Shown in pieces: positions 1 to 5,369 of a stretch of DNA of 5,369 nt. Below the pieces are notes generated by a model. That model did no database searches and was not told where the DNA came from. It saw only the letters and a program-made list of their open reading frames with translations. Positions within the stretch are counted from its first letter, which is position 1. Each line of letters opens with the position of its first letter. This stretch comes from JAUVXJ01 sp034430275 (GTDB taxonomy: Bacteria; Chloroflexota; Anaerolineae; UBA7937; B3-Chlor), in the NCBI GenBank assembly GCA_034430275.1, contig DAOUEW010000279.1:1-5369 (forward strand), in the 5' to 3' direction. Made by a program: the position numbers and the translations under genes.

Positions 1-9
1 GGTCCGCTG

Positions 10-18
10 TGTTATAAT
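10..18 (+). promoter_or_regulatory. Extended -10 promoter element upstream of the ABC transporter gene
   Basis: The sequence TGT-TATAAT matches a consensus extended -10 (TGn followed by a perfect TATAAT at 13-18). The -35 box would lie before the window, so it cannot be judged. Transcription would start near 25, giving a leader of about 120 nt before the preferred TTG start at 148. The position just upstream of the only plus-strand gene nearby supports the call. A perfect hexamer can still occur by chance, though less readily in GC-rich DNA. Confidence 0.55.
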
Positions 19-137
19 GCCCTCACTGTCTGTCGCTCTTGATCGACATCGAAGGCAGTGTCGGTGTGGGCATGCGCCGACTGGACTGTGGAGCGGCAGC
101 CAGCGAGCGAGTGCAAGATCCTTCCCATCGCAGAGCG

Positions 138-142
138 AGGAG
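138..142 (+). promoter_or_regulatory. Ribosome binding site that sets the TTG start at 148
   Basis: AGGAG lies five bases before the TTG at 148-150. The in-frame GTG at 58 has only AAGG two bases upstream, which is too close. The residues encoded between 58 and 147 also do not resemble the start of an ABC ATPase, whereas the family's first strand begins immediately after the TTG (S-Y-S-I-E-T-F-S-L-T-K). This site therefore decides the start. Confidence 0.6.
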
Positions 143-147
143 AGCAT

Positions 148-2064
148 TTGTCCTACTCCATCGAAACCTTCTCTCTGACCAAGCGTTTCCCTCGGCAGAA
201 AGGACTGTACGGACTGCTGCGGCCATCCCGCCGCGAAGAGGTGGTCGCTGTGGACGGTGTGAGCGTGTCCATCGAGCGCGGTGAGCTGTTCGGTCTGTTA
301 GGGCCCAACGGAGCTGGCAAGACGACGCTGATCAAGCTCTTGAGCACTCTGGTATTGCCCAGTTCTGGAGATGCCCTCATCAGCGGGTATCCACTAGCGG
401 ACGGCGAGATGGTAAGGAGGCATATCGGACTGGTCACGGGAGAGGAGCGCAGCTTCTACTGGCGGCTGAGCGGGAGAGATAATCTCCGGTTCTACGCTTC
501 CCTCTACGGCCTATCTCGCTCTGAGGCTGAGGGTCGAGTCAGAGAGCTTGCCAGTCTACTGGGGCTGCAGGAGGTGCTGGACCAGAGGTTCGATACGTAC
601 TCGTCGGGCATGAGACAGAGGTTGGCGCTGGCCCGCGGATTGTTGAACGATGCAGAGATCCTGTTCCTCGACGAACCGACCAAGAGCCTCGATCCAGGTT
701 CGGCTGCCAGGCTGAGGGAGACGATCCACCGTCTGGCCCACGAGCGCGGGCATACCATCGTGCTGGTGACGCACCAGCTCGGCGAGGCGGGGGAACTGTG
801 CGACCGTATAGGTATCATGGACCGTGGCAGATTGACGGTGGTGCACGAGGTAGGGCGGCTGAGGGAGCTGGTGAGACCCGAGCTCCGGTACGAGATGGAG
901 ATAGCTGGCATGTCGCAGACGAAGCTGGGGGAGCTTCAGCGTCTGGATGGCGTCCTGGAGCTTTCGACGGAGACTCTAGGTCCGGACAGGGTCGCCTTGG
1001 ATGTCCGTTTGCTCGAGTCGGAGTCGGCCCTGTCTGAGGTTCTGCGCCTTATTGTGGAAGGTGGAGGTGAGATAGGGAGCATCCGGGCAGAAGACGTCAC
1101 TCTGGAGGAGATCTTCGAGGAGTTCACGGGCGAGGATTGGCCTGCCGGGGGCAGCGGAGTGCCTGATCCTTCTCAGATGCCGTCGGTGGACGTGTTGCCG
1201 TACCTCGACAAGGGGCCGGGCCTCGAGGCTGCCAGGATCCCCGGCCTGCTACGCGCGGGCCTCAGGAAGACCTGGGCCTTCGTGCTCAGGGACTTCAAGC
1301 TCCAGGTCAGCTATCGCCTGGCCTTCCTGTTGCAGTCCTTGGGCATTCTCTTTTCCGTGGCCAGCTTCTACTTCGTGGCGCTGCTCTTCGGTGAGGCCGC
1401 GGCACCGCACCTCCAAGCCTACGGTGGTGACTACTTCGCCTTCGTCTTGGTGGGAATCGCCTTCATGCGCTACCAGGGCGTGGCCATGAGCACGTTCGCG
1501 GCCACGATCCGGAGGGGGCAGATGATGGGCACCCTGGAGGCGATGCTGGTCACGCCAACGCGGCTTTCAACGGTTCTCGTCTCGTCGAGCTTGTGGAGTT
1601 TCGCTTTCACCTCCCTCCAGGTGCTGATCTATCTAGTGTTGGGGGCGTTCCTCTTCGGGGCCGACCTGGGACACGCTAACCTGCTGGCGGCGGTGGTCAT
1701 TCAGGTTCTGACCATTCTGGCTTTCAGCGGAGTAGGGATCTTGTCAGCGAGCTTCACCATGGTCTTCAAGAGGGGCGATCCCATCAGCTTCATGTTCGGA
1801 AGTGTCTCCACACTGTTGGCGGGCGTACTGTACCCCGTCACAGTGTTGCCGGCCTGGCTGTTGCCGGTTTCGTACCTCTTACCCCTGACCTACTCGCTGC
1901 AAGCCATGCGGCGTGCCATCTTGACCGGGGATTCGCTCCTCACGATGGCATCAGACGTGATAGCTTTGCTGCTATTCGCCGCCATCCTGCTGCCGATGAG
2001 CTTCGTGGCTTTTCGTTATGCGGTGAAGAGGGCCAAGATCGAAGGCAGCCTCACGCAGTACTAG
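148..2064 (+). CDS. ABC transporter: ATPase fused to ABC-2 type permease (half-transporter)
   Basis: This is a 638-residue protein from a TTG start; an alternative GTG start at 58 would add 30 residues. Residues 1-310 form a CcmA/DrrA-type ATPase. Walker A is GPNGAGKTT (52-60), the signature is SSGMRQR (152-158) in place of LSGGQ, Walker B is ILFLDEPT (171-178), the D-loop is SLD (180-182) and the switch His is H209. The Q-loop region reads IGLVTGEERSF (from about 93), so the usual Gln is absent. A Pro/Gly-rich linker follows (about 330-370). Then comes an ABC-2 permease with six likely helices near 393-415, 429-446, 485-507, 512-533, 553-575 and 605-625, and the segment GTLEAMLVTP typical of these permeases. 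The protein probably dimerises in the inner membrane and uses ATP hydrolysis to export a substrate. The substrate (lipid, drug or polysaccharide) cannot be told. The gene appears to stand alone behind its own promoter. Confidence 0.93.
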   Translation: MSYSIETFSLTKRFPRQKGLYGLLRPSRREEVVAVDGVSVSIERGELFGLLGPNGAGKTTLIKLLSTLVLPSSGDALISGYPLADGEMVRRHIGLVTGEERSFYWRLSGRDNLRFYASLYGLSRSEAEGRVRELASLLGLQEVLDQRFDTYSSGMRQRLALARGLLNDAEILFLDEPTKSLDPGSAARLRETIHRLAHERGHTIVLVTHQLGEAGELCDRIGIMDRGRLTVVHEVGRLRELVRPELRYEMEIAGMSQTKLGELQRLDGVLELSTETLGPDRVALDVRLLESESALSEVLRLIVEGGGEIGSIRAEDVTLEEIFEEFTGEDWPAGGSGVPDPSQMPSVDVLPYLDKGPGLEAARIPGLLRAGLRKTWAFVLRDFKLQVSYRLAFLLQSLGILFSVASFYFVALLFGEAAAPHLQAYGGDYFAFVLVGIAFMRYQGVAMSTFAATIRRGQMMGTLEAMLVTPTRLSTVLVSSSLWSFAFTSLQVLIYLVLGAFLFGADLGHANLLAAVVIQVLTILAFSGVGILSASFTMVFKRGDPISFMFGSVSTLLAGVLYPVTVLPAWLLPVSYLLPLTYSLQAMRRAILTGDSLLTMASDVIALLLFAAILLPMSFVAFRYAVKRAKIEGSLTQY

Positions 2065-2106
2065 GGGGTCGGATAGGCCGGAGTTTGGCGAATGCTAGGT
2101 CCTTTG

Positions 2107-2129
2107 CCTTGAGGGCGCGGCACTCAGGG
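2107..2129. terminator. Weak hairpin in the convergent gap between the ABC and hydrolase genes
   Basis: CCTTGAG (2107-2113) and CTCAGGG (2123-2129) can form a 7-bp stem with one U-G pair and a 9-nt loop. It sits between two converging genes and covers the stop codon of the minus-strand gene (2124-2126). No T-run follows on either strand, so it is not a convincing intrinsic terminator. Position is the main argument. Confidence 0.2.
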
Positions 2130-3284
2130 GTGTGAGGAGGTATAGTCTCGATAGGCTCTGCCCAGCGCTGTCAGCGATTTGCTGTCAGGGTCAAACAGAT
2201 GGCCGTGACCGGCATACCCTTCGAAGTCGTCGTCGTCCAGACTGTACCAGTTCCAGGCCTGGACCAGCCTGTTGTCGTCGGCGGTATACCCGAGCCAGCT
2301 CAGCTTGGTGTCGAGGAAGTAGTCGAAGGTAGCCAGCATGAAGGCCTCGACGCGTGGTTCATCGAACCCTAGACTCTCGGGCATGAGGATGCCGTACTCG
2401 CTTACGATGAGCGGCTTGTTTCTCTCGCCGTGCTCCTTCATCCAGATCCGGAAGTCGCGGATCTGCTGGTGAAAGACGGTCATGCTATCGTGGTCGTCTA
2501 GGCTGTATAACATCCCCTGTTGAACGCCCCCGATCCCACACGGGATTTGACAGCCCCAGGAGTTCTTCTTCTCTTGCAGAATGAAGCCGTGCACATTCCA
2601 TACATCCACGGGGATCTTCTGACCGTACAGATCCTGGTACTCGTCGAGGATCATGTCCAGGTACTGGAGACGGAGCGGCGTGGCCTGGACGACGCCTCCA
2701 ATGGCCACCTGGGCAGTGGGGTCAGACCCCTTGATGATTCCGTACAGCTCGTGGTAGAGCTCGGCGTACCGATCGGGGGCAACACAGTCCTGCGCGGGAG
2801 CGTCGGGCTCGTTGCCGACTAGCCAGAGCGTGCCTGGTCGCAATCGAGCGTAAGCCTCTATCGCCCCCTGTTCCGCAAGGTATCCACTCTCGGAAAGGCG
2901 GATGGTCTGGGCGTACTCCAGGTCGACCACGGTGGGCGGCTGATCCTGGAAACCAAAGGTGACATACCAATCGGCCCCCAGCCGAAACACTTCGTACTCC
3001 TCGATGGGGCTCTCCACCACCGCGAAGCCGAAACGGGCGGTTCCGGACCAGGATGGCGGAAGGTACCTCAGCGTCAGGGGGACATACTGCTGCGGAGGGT
3101 ATGGAGCACCATCCTCGGACAGACCGGCAGGGCGTGGCATCTCCGCTGCTGCAGTTTCCGTGGTGCTGTAGGCGGGAGCCGCCGGAAGCCGCGGCGGAGC
3201 GACACAGAGGAGAACTGTCGCGAGGAGCAGAAGGGCCGTTGCGATTCTCGTAGGTCGATGTCTACTGAAACTTGAATGTCTCAC
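2124..3284 (-). CDS. Secreted glycoside hydrolase-like TIM-barrel protein (clan GH-A type)
   Basis: This is a 386-residue protein starting at GTG. A signal peptide is clear: a basic stretch (SRHRPTR), a hydrophobic core at about 14-30, and a likely cleavage after A-P-A at 38. The mature part looks like a (beta/alpha)8 barrel. WLVGNEPD (154-161) offers the acid/base Glu E159 in the Asn-Glu-Pro form of clan GH-A. DVWNVHGF carries H232, LIVSEYGIL offers the nucleophile E296, and AWNWYS (343-348) fits the aromatic end of strand 8. These suggest a hydrolase or transglycosidase acting on a polysaccharide outside the cytoplasm, but family and substrate are not identifiable by eye. C244 and C249 could form a disulfide. 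I see no Shine-Dalgarno before the GTG. A later ATG would remove the signal peptide, so the GTG is preferred. The gene converges on the ABC transporter and diverges from the small membrane protein. Confidence 0.85.
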   Translation of the reverse strand: MRHSSFSRHRPTRIATALLLLATVLLCVAPPRLPAAPAYSTTETAAAEMPRPAGLSEDGAPYPPQQYVPLTLRYLPPSWSGTARFGFAVVESPIEEYEVFRLGADWYVTFGFQDQPPTVVDLEYAQTIRLSESGYLAEQGAIEAYARLRPGTLWLVGNEPDAPAQDCVAPDRYAELYHELYGIIKGSDPTAQVAIGGVVQATPLRLQYLDMILDEYQDLYGQKIPVDVWNVHGFILQEKKNSWGCQIPCGIGGVQQGMLYSLDDHDSMTVFHQQIRDFRIWMKEHGERNKPLIVSEYGILMPESLGFDEPRVEAFMLATFDYFLDTKLSWLGYTADDNRLVQAWNWYSLDDDDFEGYAGHGHLFDPDSKSLTALGRAYRDYTSSHP

Positions 3285-3617
3285 TATGGCTAGATGCTAT
3301 CAGTGTCGAATGCGCTGCCTTCTCAACCAGCACCGGCAGGCACATCTCCCACGTCCACTGGAACCAACCGTCCAACCCATGCCACATTGCCTCGTTGAGG
3401 ACCCGTTTCTTTTCACCATCCAAGCCAGTGGGTCGTACTGAGAAGAAGACTGCGGTGTCGGTGGTAACAGAGGGTGGCACTTGTCACCTGGGGCTATTCT
3501 ACAGGAGGTCCGGCAGCTTGACAAGCCTGTAGCTTTGTGCCATTCCATGGAGTAAGAGCCTTGGCGTGCCGAGGTATCCGGAGCGGGAAGCGAGGACAAA
3601 CGCTGTGGCTTCTACGA
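3285..3617. other. Gene-free divergent spacer, about 330 bp
   Basis: This stretch lies between the divergently read hydrolase and small membrane protein genes, so it should hold promoters for both. On the plus strand a perfect TTGACA lies at 3518-3523, but the hexamer 17 bases on (CATTCC, 3541-3546) is a poor -10, helped only by an upstream TG. On the minus strand a TTGAGA near 3322-3327 lacks a good -10 at proper spacing. AGGAGGT at 3503-3509 looks like a perfect ribosome site, but the only nearby start (TTG 3518) runs into a stop after four codons. Short open frames cross the region on both strands, but none has a recognisable motif or convincing start. Confidence 0.45.
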
Positions 3618-3845
3618 GTGACGACAAGTACGTTGTCCACCGTCACCAGCGTGATGATGGCGGGCTCTCTAGGACTGGTGGCGGTCATGACGTTGCTGGT
3701 TCTGCTGGTGCAGAAAGAGCTGATTGCGGTGAGCGATGGAGCAAGGGCCAAGGTTCTCGTGCGCACCTTGAACGCCGCCATCGCGCCACTGCTGATGGCC
3801 TTTGCACTGAGCATGGTGGTCAAGGTCATGCAGACATTGGGCTAG
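3618..3845 (+). CDS. Small two-helix membrane protein of unknown function
   Basis: This is a 75-residue protein, almost all membrane-embedded. A first helix spans about 12-31 (the stretch ending MTLLVLLVQ). A short polar, charged loop follows (KELIAVSDGARAKVLVR), then a second helix at about 53-71 (APLLMAFALSMVVKVM). I recall similar proteins in Chloroflexota, often near polysaccharide or glycosyltransferase genes, but no function is established that I can name. The start is uncertain. The same frame is open from a GTG at 3537, but the extra residues are Arg/Gly-rich and unlike a protein start. A TTG at 3561 has GGAG eight bases upstream, and ATGs occur at 3654 and 3657. I prefer the GTG at 3618 because it gives a compact N-terminus directly before the first helix, although no good ribosome site precedes it. 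A terminator-like hairpin follows the stop. Confidence 0.7.
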   Translation: MTTSTLSTVTSVMMAGSLGLVAVMTLLVLLVQKELIAVSDGARAKVLVRTLNAAIAPLLMAFALSMVVKVMQTLG

Positions 3846-3885
3846 AGAGTCTGCCTTCCTCAAGAACCAGTTTGCCGACTATGGA

Positions 3886-3917
3886 GCCGCGCGACATGCT
3901 GTGCGGCCTTTATGTTT
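3886..3917 (+). terminator. Likely intrinsic terminator after the small membrane protein gene
   Basis: GCCGCGCG (3886-3893) pairs with TGTGCGGC (3900-3907) in an 8-bp GC-rich stem with two G-U pairs and a 6-nt loop. It is followed by CTTTATGTTT (3908-3917), a U-rich tract in the plus-strand transcript. It begins 40 bases after the stop codon at 3845, the usual place for a rho-independent terminator. The reverse reading has no U-tract, so it should not end the converging minus-strand gene. Confidence 0.5.
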
Positions 3918-3970
3918 CTCTGCGGGACCTACGATTTCCACCAGTTTGGGCCCAATGGATAGGGGAGTAC

Positions 3971-4855
3971 CTACCTGGGACCTTGACGAAGCACCCAGAT
4001 GACCAGTGCCAGGAGCGGGATCGCGCCAAGGAAGCTGGCGACCGACACAACCAGGAGTGCATTGGGCGCGGAAGAGATGTGGAGCAGCGAGGCGGCATCG
4101 ATGCCTAGTGACGAGGAGACAACCCCGACCACCACCAGCCCTCCGACACAGACAAACAGCAAGAACGCTCCGCCCATCGCTATCCAAAGCACTTTCCTCG
4201 ACACCCGAAGTCTTCTGGGCCGCGCGTCGCCCTCGGGCGATGGCTCTGCTGCACCCGTCACCTCGTCGTCCGCCGCGGAGAGGGATGGTTCTTGGACCAG
4301 CACCTCCCCCGAACGGGGGCGTTCCACCTCTTCCATTCTTGCCGGCTCGATGTCTGGCTTCCTGGCTACGCGCGGAGTGACGCTCTCTGCAACCTTGTCC
4401 AGCGTGGGCTCGGGCACGCCGAGCTTGTCCTTGATGACCAGAGGCTCCTCAGCCAGGGGTTCTCGAGGCGCTGGGGGTTCCATCTCTTTCATGCTTGCCG
4501 GCTGGACAGCGGGTTCTGGGGCCTTCGGCGGGACCGCGACCTGCGGAGCCTCGTCACGCGTCTGCTCGTCGGCCTCCCTGGCCTCCACACGCTCTTTGAG
4601 CGGTGACTCCACGGCTGCCTCGGCACCCAATCTCGCTGGGGTGGTTTCCGGCACTCTCGCATCTAGTGTCTCTTGAGGGAAGCGACTGACGTAGAGGGGA
4701 CACTCCTTGTACCTCTTCGAAAGGCAGTAGCGTTGTTGCTCGCGCTGGCCCACCACCAGCGCCGGCGTCGCCAAGTAGCAGTGATGGGATGGGCTTGGAA
4801 AAGGGAAAGGAGTTGTGCCGTGTTCTCCTAGGCCCAGATGAGGGCAGCGTGCCAC
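3971..4855 (-). CDS. Membrane protein with Cys/His N-terminal motif, Pro/Glu-rich linker and two C-terminal helices
   Basis: This is a 294-residue protein starting at GTG. Residues 1-57 carry a Cys/His pattern: C4-P-H6-L-G-L-G, then C26, then QQRYCLS with C44, then ECPLY with C52. I recall this pattern at the N-terminus of Chloroflexota proteins, including LysM proteins. Metal binding by these residues is a guess. Residues about 60-215 are rich in Pro, Glu and Ala and probably disordered; they contain a degenerate repeat (about 104-150 and 160-206). A basic stretch (RPRRLRVSRK) precedes two hydrophobic helices at about 221-247 and 264-288. By the positive-inside rule the N-terminal part should be cytoplasmic. 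No signal peptide is visible. The protein may be a membrane-anchored adaptor or sensor; the function is unknown. It lies 125 bp downstream of the CPBP gene on the same strand. Confidence 0.82.
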   Translation of the reverse strand: MARCPHLGLGEHGTTPFPFPSPSHHCYLATPALVVGQREQQRYCLSKRYKECPLYVSRFPQETLDARVPETTPARLGAEAAVESPLKERVEAREADEQTRDEAPQVAVPPKAPEPAVQPASMKEMEPPAPREPLAEEPLVIKDKLGVPEPTLDKVAESVTPRVARKPDIEPARMEEVERPRSGEVLVQEPSLSAADDEVTGAAEPSPEGDARPRRLRVSRKVLWIAMGGAFLLFVCVGGLVVVGVVSSSLGIDAASLLHISSAPNALLVVSVASFLGAIPLLALVIWVLRQGPR

Positions 4856-4862
4856 TGTGTAG

Positions 4863-4867
4863 ACCTC
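4863..4867 (-). promoter_or_regulatory. Ribosome binding site for the 294-residue membrane protein
   Basis: On the minus strand GAGGT lies seven bases before the GTG at 4855-4853. It supports that start, which also places the first Cys of the conserved-looking motif at residue 4. Confidence 0.5.
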
Positions 4868-4876
4868 ACTTGGTGT

Positions 4877-4918
4877 GACGCTCGTCCGGAGGCACGGCTA
4901 GGCCCGGGGCGGAGCGTC
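4877..4918. repeat. Inverted repeat with 7-bp arms in the gap after the CPBP gene
   Basis: GACGCTC (4877-4883) is exactly inverted as GAGCGTC (4912-4918), with a GC-rich 28-nt loop that includes GGCCCGGGGC. It lies between the stop of the CPBP gene and the ribosome site of the next minus-strand gene. No T-run follows on either strand, so it is not a standard terminator. It could be an RNA hairpin or chance. Confidence 0.25.
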
Positions 4919-4980
4919 GTTTGTGGCAGGAGACCCCACGGAGCCAGTTCAGTGTTCTTGATGGCCCGTGGTCAACCTCC

Positions 4981-5369
4981 TCAACTTCCCCAGAAGGGCA
5001 TGACGAGGAATAGCACAATGTTGGTTATCCCATGAGCGAGGGTGACCCCGATCAGAGACCACGAAGCTTCTGCAACCCATCCGAATAGCAGGGCAACACC
5101 GAATACGAACACCACGTCCAGCAGCGACCGATATCCGGTATGCAGAACAGCGAAGAGCAGGGCCACATACAGTAGACCAAAACGGCCGAGCACCTGCACC
5201 GATGCTCGCTGCAACATGCCACGGAAGATCAGCTCCTTCGCGAAGCCTGTGCAGATCATCAAGATAGTACCAGCGACCAACATGCTCTGCCAGGCGGGAT
5301 CGGTCACCAGCGGCTCAGGTCTGAGGATGCGGTATTCTGTTATCCCAAACGTGAAGCCTGTCAGAGCTA
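4981..5369 (-). CDS. CPBP family intramembrane metalloprotease (Abi/CAAX-like), 5' end outside the window
   Basis: The frame stays open to the window edge, so the gene is partial. Upstream of the GTG at 5307 the residues (GITEYRILRPEPLV) still look like this family, so that GTG is probably internal. Three family motifs are visible. FAKELIFRG (codons at about 5220-5244) corresponds to motif 1, EExxxR. LLFAVLHTGY carries the second-motif His, and LAHGITN is the HxxxN motif. All lie in or beside hydrophobic helices. Members with intact motifs are glutamate-type intramembrane proteases of the Rce1/Abi group, acting on prenylated proteins, bacteriocin-related targets or unknown substrates. Here the first Glu of motif 1 is Lys (AAG at 5238-5236), one base from GAG, which may abolish or alter catalysis. 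It could be co-transcribed with the 294-residue membrane protein downstream. Confidence 0.85.
   Translation of the reverse strand, partial: ALTGFTFGITEYRILRPEPLVTDPAWQSMLVAGTILMICTGFAKELIFRGMLQRASVQVLGRFGLLYVALLFAVLHTGYRSLLDVVFVFGVALLFGWVAEASWSLIGVTLAHGITNIVLFLVMPFWGS

Noticed and set aside
58..147. N-terminal extension of the ABC transporter from a GTG at 58
   Set aside because: No suitable ribosome site, no resemblance to the family, and a good AGGAG plus TTG lies exactly where ABC ATPase homology begins.
3195..3225. Lipoprotein signal in the hydrolase (V-L-L-C near residue 27)
   Set aside because: The residue before Cys is Leu, not Gly, Ala or Ser as a lipobox needs. An ordinary signal peptidase site (A-P-A at 36-38) fits better.
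3262..3480. Minus-strand open frame of 72 codons upstream of and overlapping the hydrolase start
   Set aside because: It is Trp-rich with no recognised motif, it overlaps the hydrolase gene in another frame, and no ribosome site was seen. It could be a decayed fragment, but nothing supports that.
3272..3532. Plus-strand open frame of 86 codons in the divergent spacer
   Set aside because: No domain or hydrophobic pattern, and its composition looks like non-coding DNA. Its start lies inside the opposite-strand hydrolase gene.
3503..3535. Perfect AGGAGGT followed by TTG as a start of a small gene
   Set aside because: The TTG frame stops after four codons (TTG ACA AGC CTG TAG), and no other start lies at a proper distance.
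3999..4676. Plus-strand open frame of 225 codons rich in Ser, Gly and Ala
   Set aside because: It is the complement of the Pro/Glu-rich linker gene. The opposite strand has the Cys motif, membrane helices and a ribosome site, so this frame is a shadow.
1..5369. CRISPR array, tRNA, rRNA, insertion sequence or phage remnant
   Set aside because: No regularly spaced direct repeats, cloverleaf, conserved rRNA stretch, transposase motif or terminal inverted repeats were seen on reading through.

Overview
The window is a stretch of a moderately GC-rich bacterial chromosome (roughly 58 % G+C by eye) and reads most like a member of the Chloroflexota, Anaerolineae-like. This rests on recalled protein style, not on a marker gene. 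Three things point there: a Cys/His N-terminal segment (C-P-H-L-G-L, a later C, Q..YCLS, ECP.Y) that I associate with Chloroflexota LysM-type and membrane proteins; a very small two-helix membrane protein of a type common near envelope-polysaccharide genes in that phylum; and a secreted clan GH-A-like protein with a W-x-V-G-N-E-P-D motif. None of the five genes has an ATG start that I prefer: one uses TTG, three use GTG, and the fifth has its start outside the window.

Layout. (1) Positions 13-18 hold a strong extended -10 promoter element, followed by a leader of about 120 nt and a 638-codon ABC transporter (148-2064, +). It fuses an N-terminal CcmA/DrrA-type ATPase to a C-terminal six-helix ABC-2 permease. 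(2) Convergent to it is a secreted TIM-barrel glycoside-hydrolase-like protein (2124-3284, -). (3) Positions 3285-3617 are a gene-free divergent spacer. (4) A 75-codon two-helix membrane protein (3618-3845, +) ends shortly before a plausible intrinsic terminator (3886-3917). (5) Convergent to that is a 294-residue protein (3971-4855, -) with a Cys/His N-terminal motif, a Pro/Glu-rich linker containing a degenerate internal duplication, and two C-terminal membrane helices. (6) Upstream of it on the same strand is the 3' part of a CPBP (Abi/CAAX-like) intramembrane protease (4981-5369, -), cut by the window edge.

The common theme is the cell envelope: an exporter, a secreted carbohydrate-active-like protein, two membrane proteins without known function, and an intramembrane protease family member. 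They do not form one operon, because orientation switches several times. Only the CPBP gene and the 294-residue gene could share a transcript. The points most worth a second look are the CPBP motif, where the first catalytic-type Glu is Lys (KE instead of EE), and the architecture and internal duplication of the 294-residue protein. The ABCG-like domain order of the ABC fusion is a third. I found no CRISPR array, tRNA, rRNA, insertion sequence or phage feature, and nothing that I can defend as a wholly new multi-gene system.
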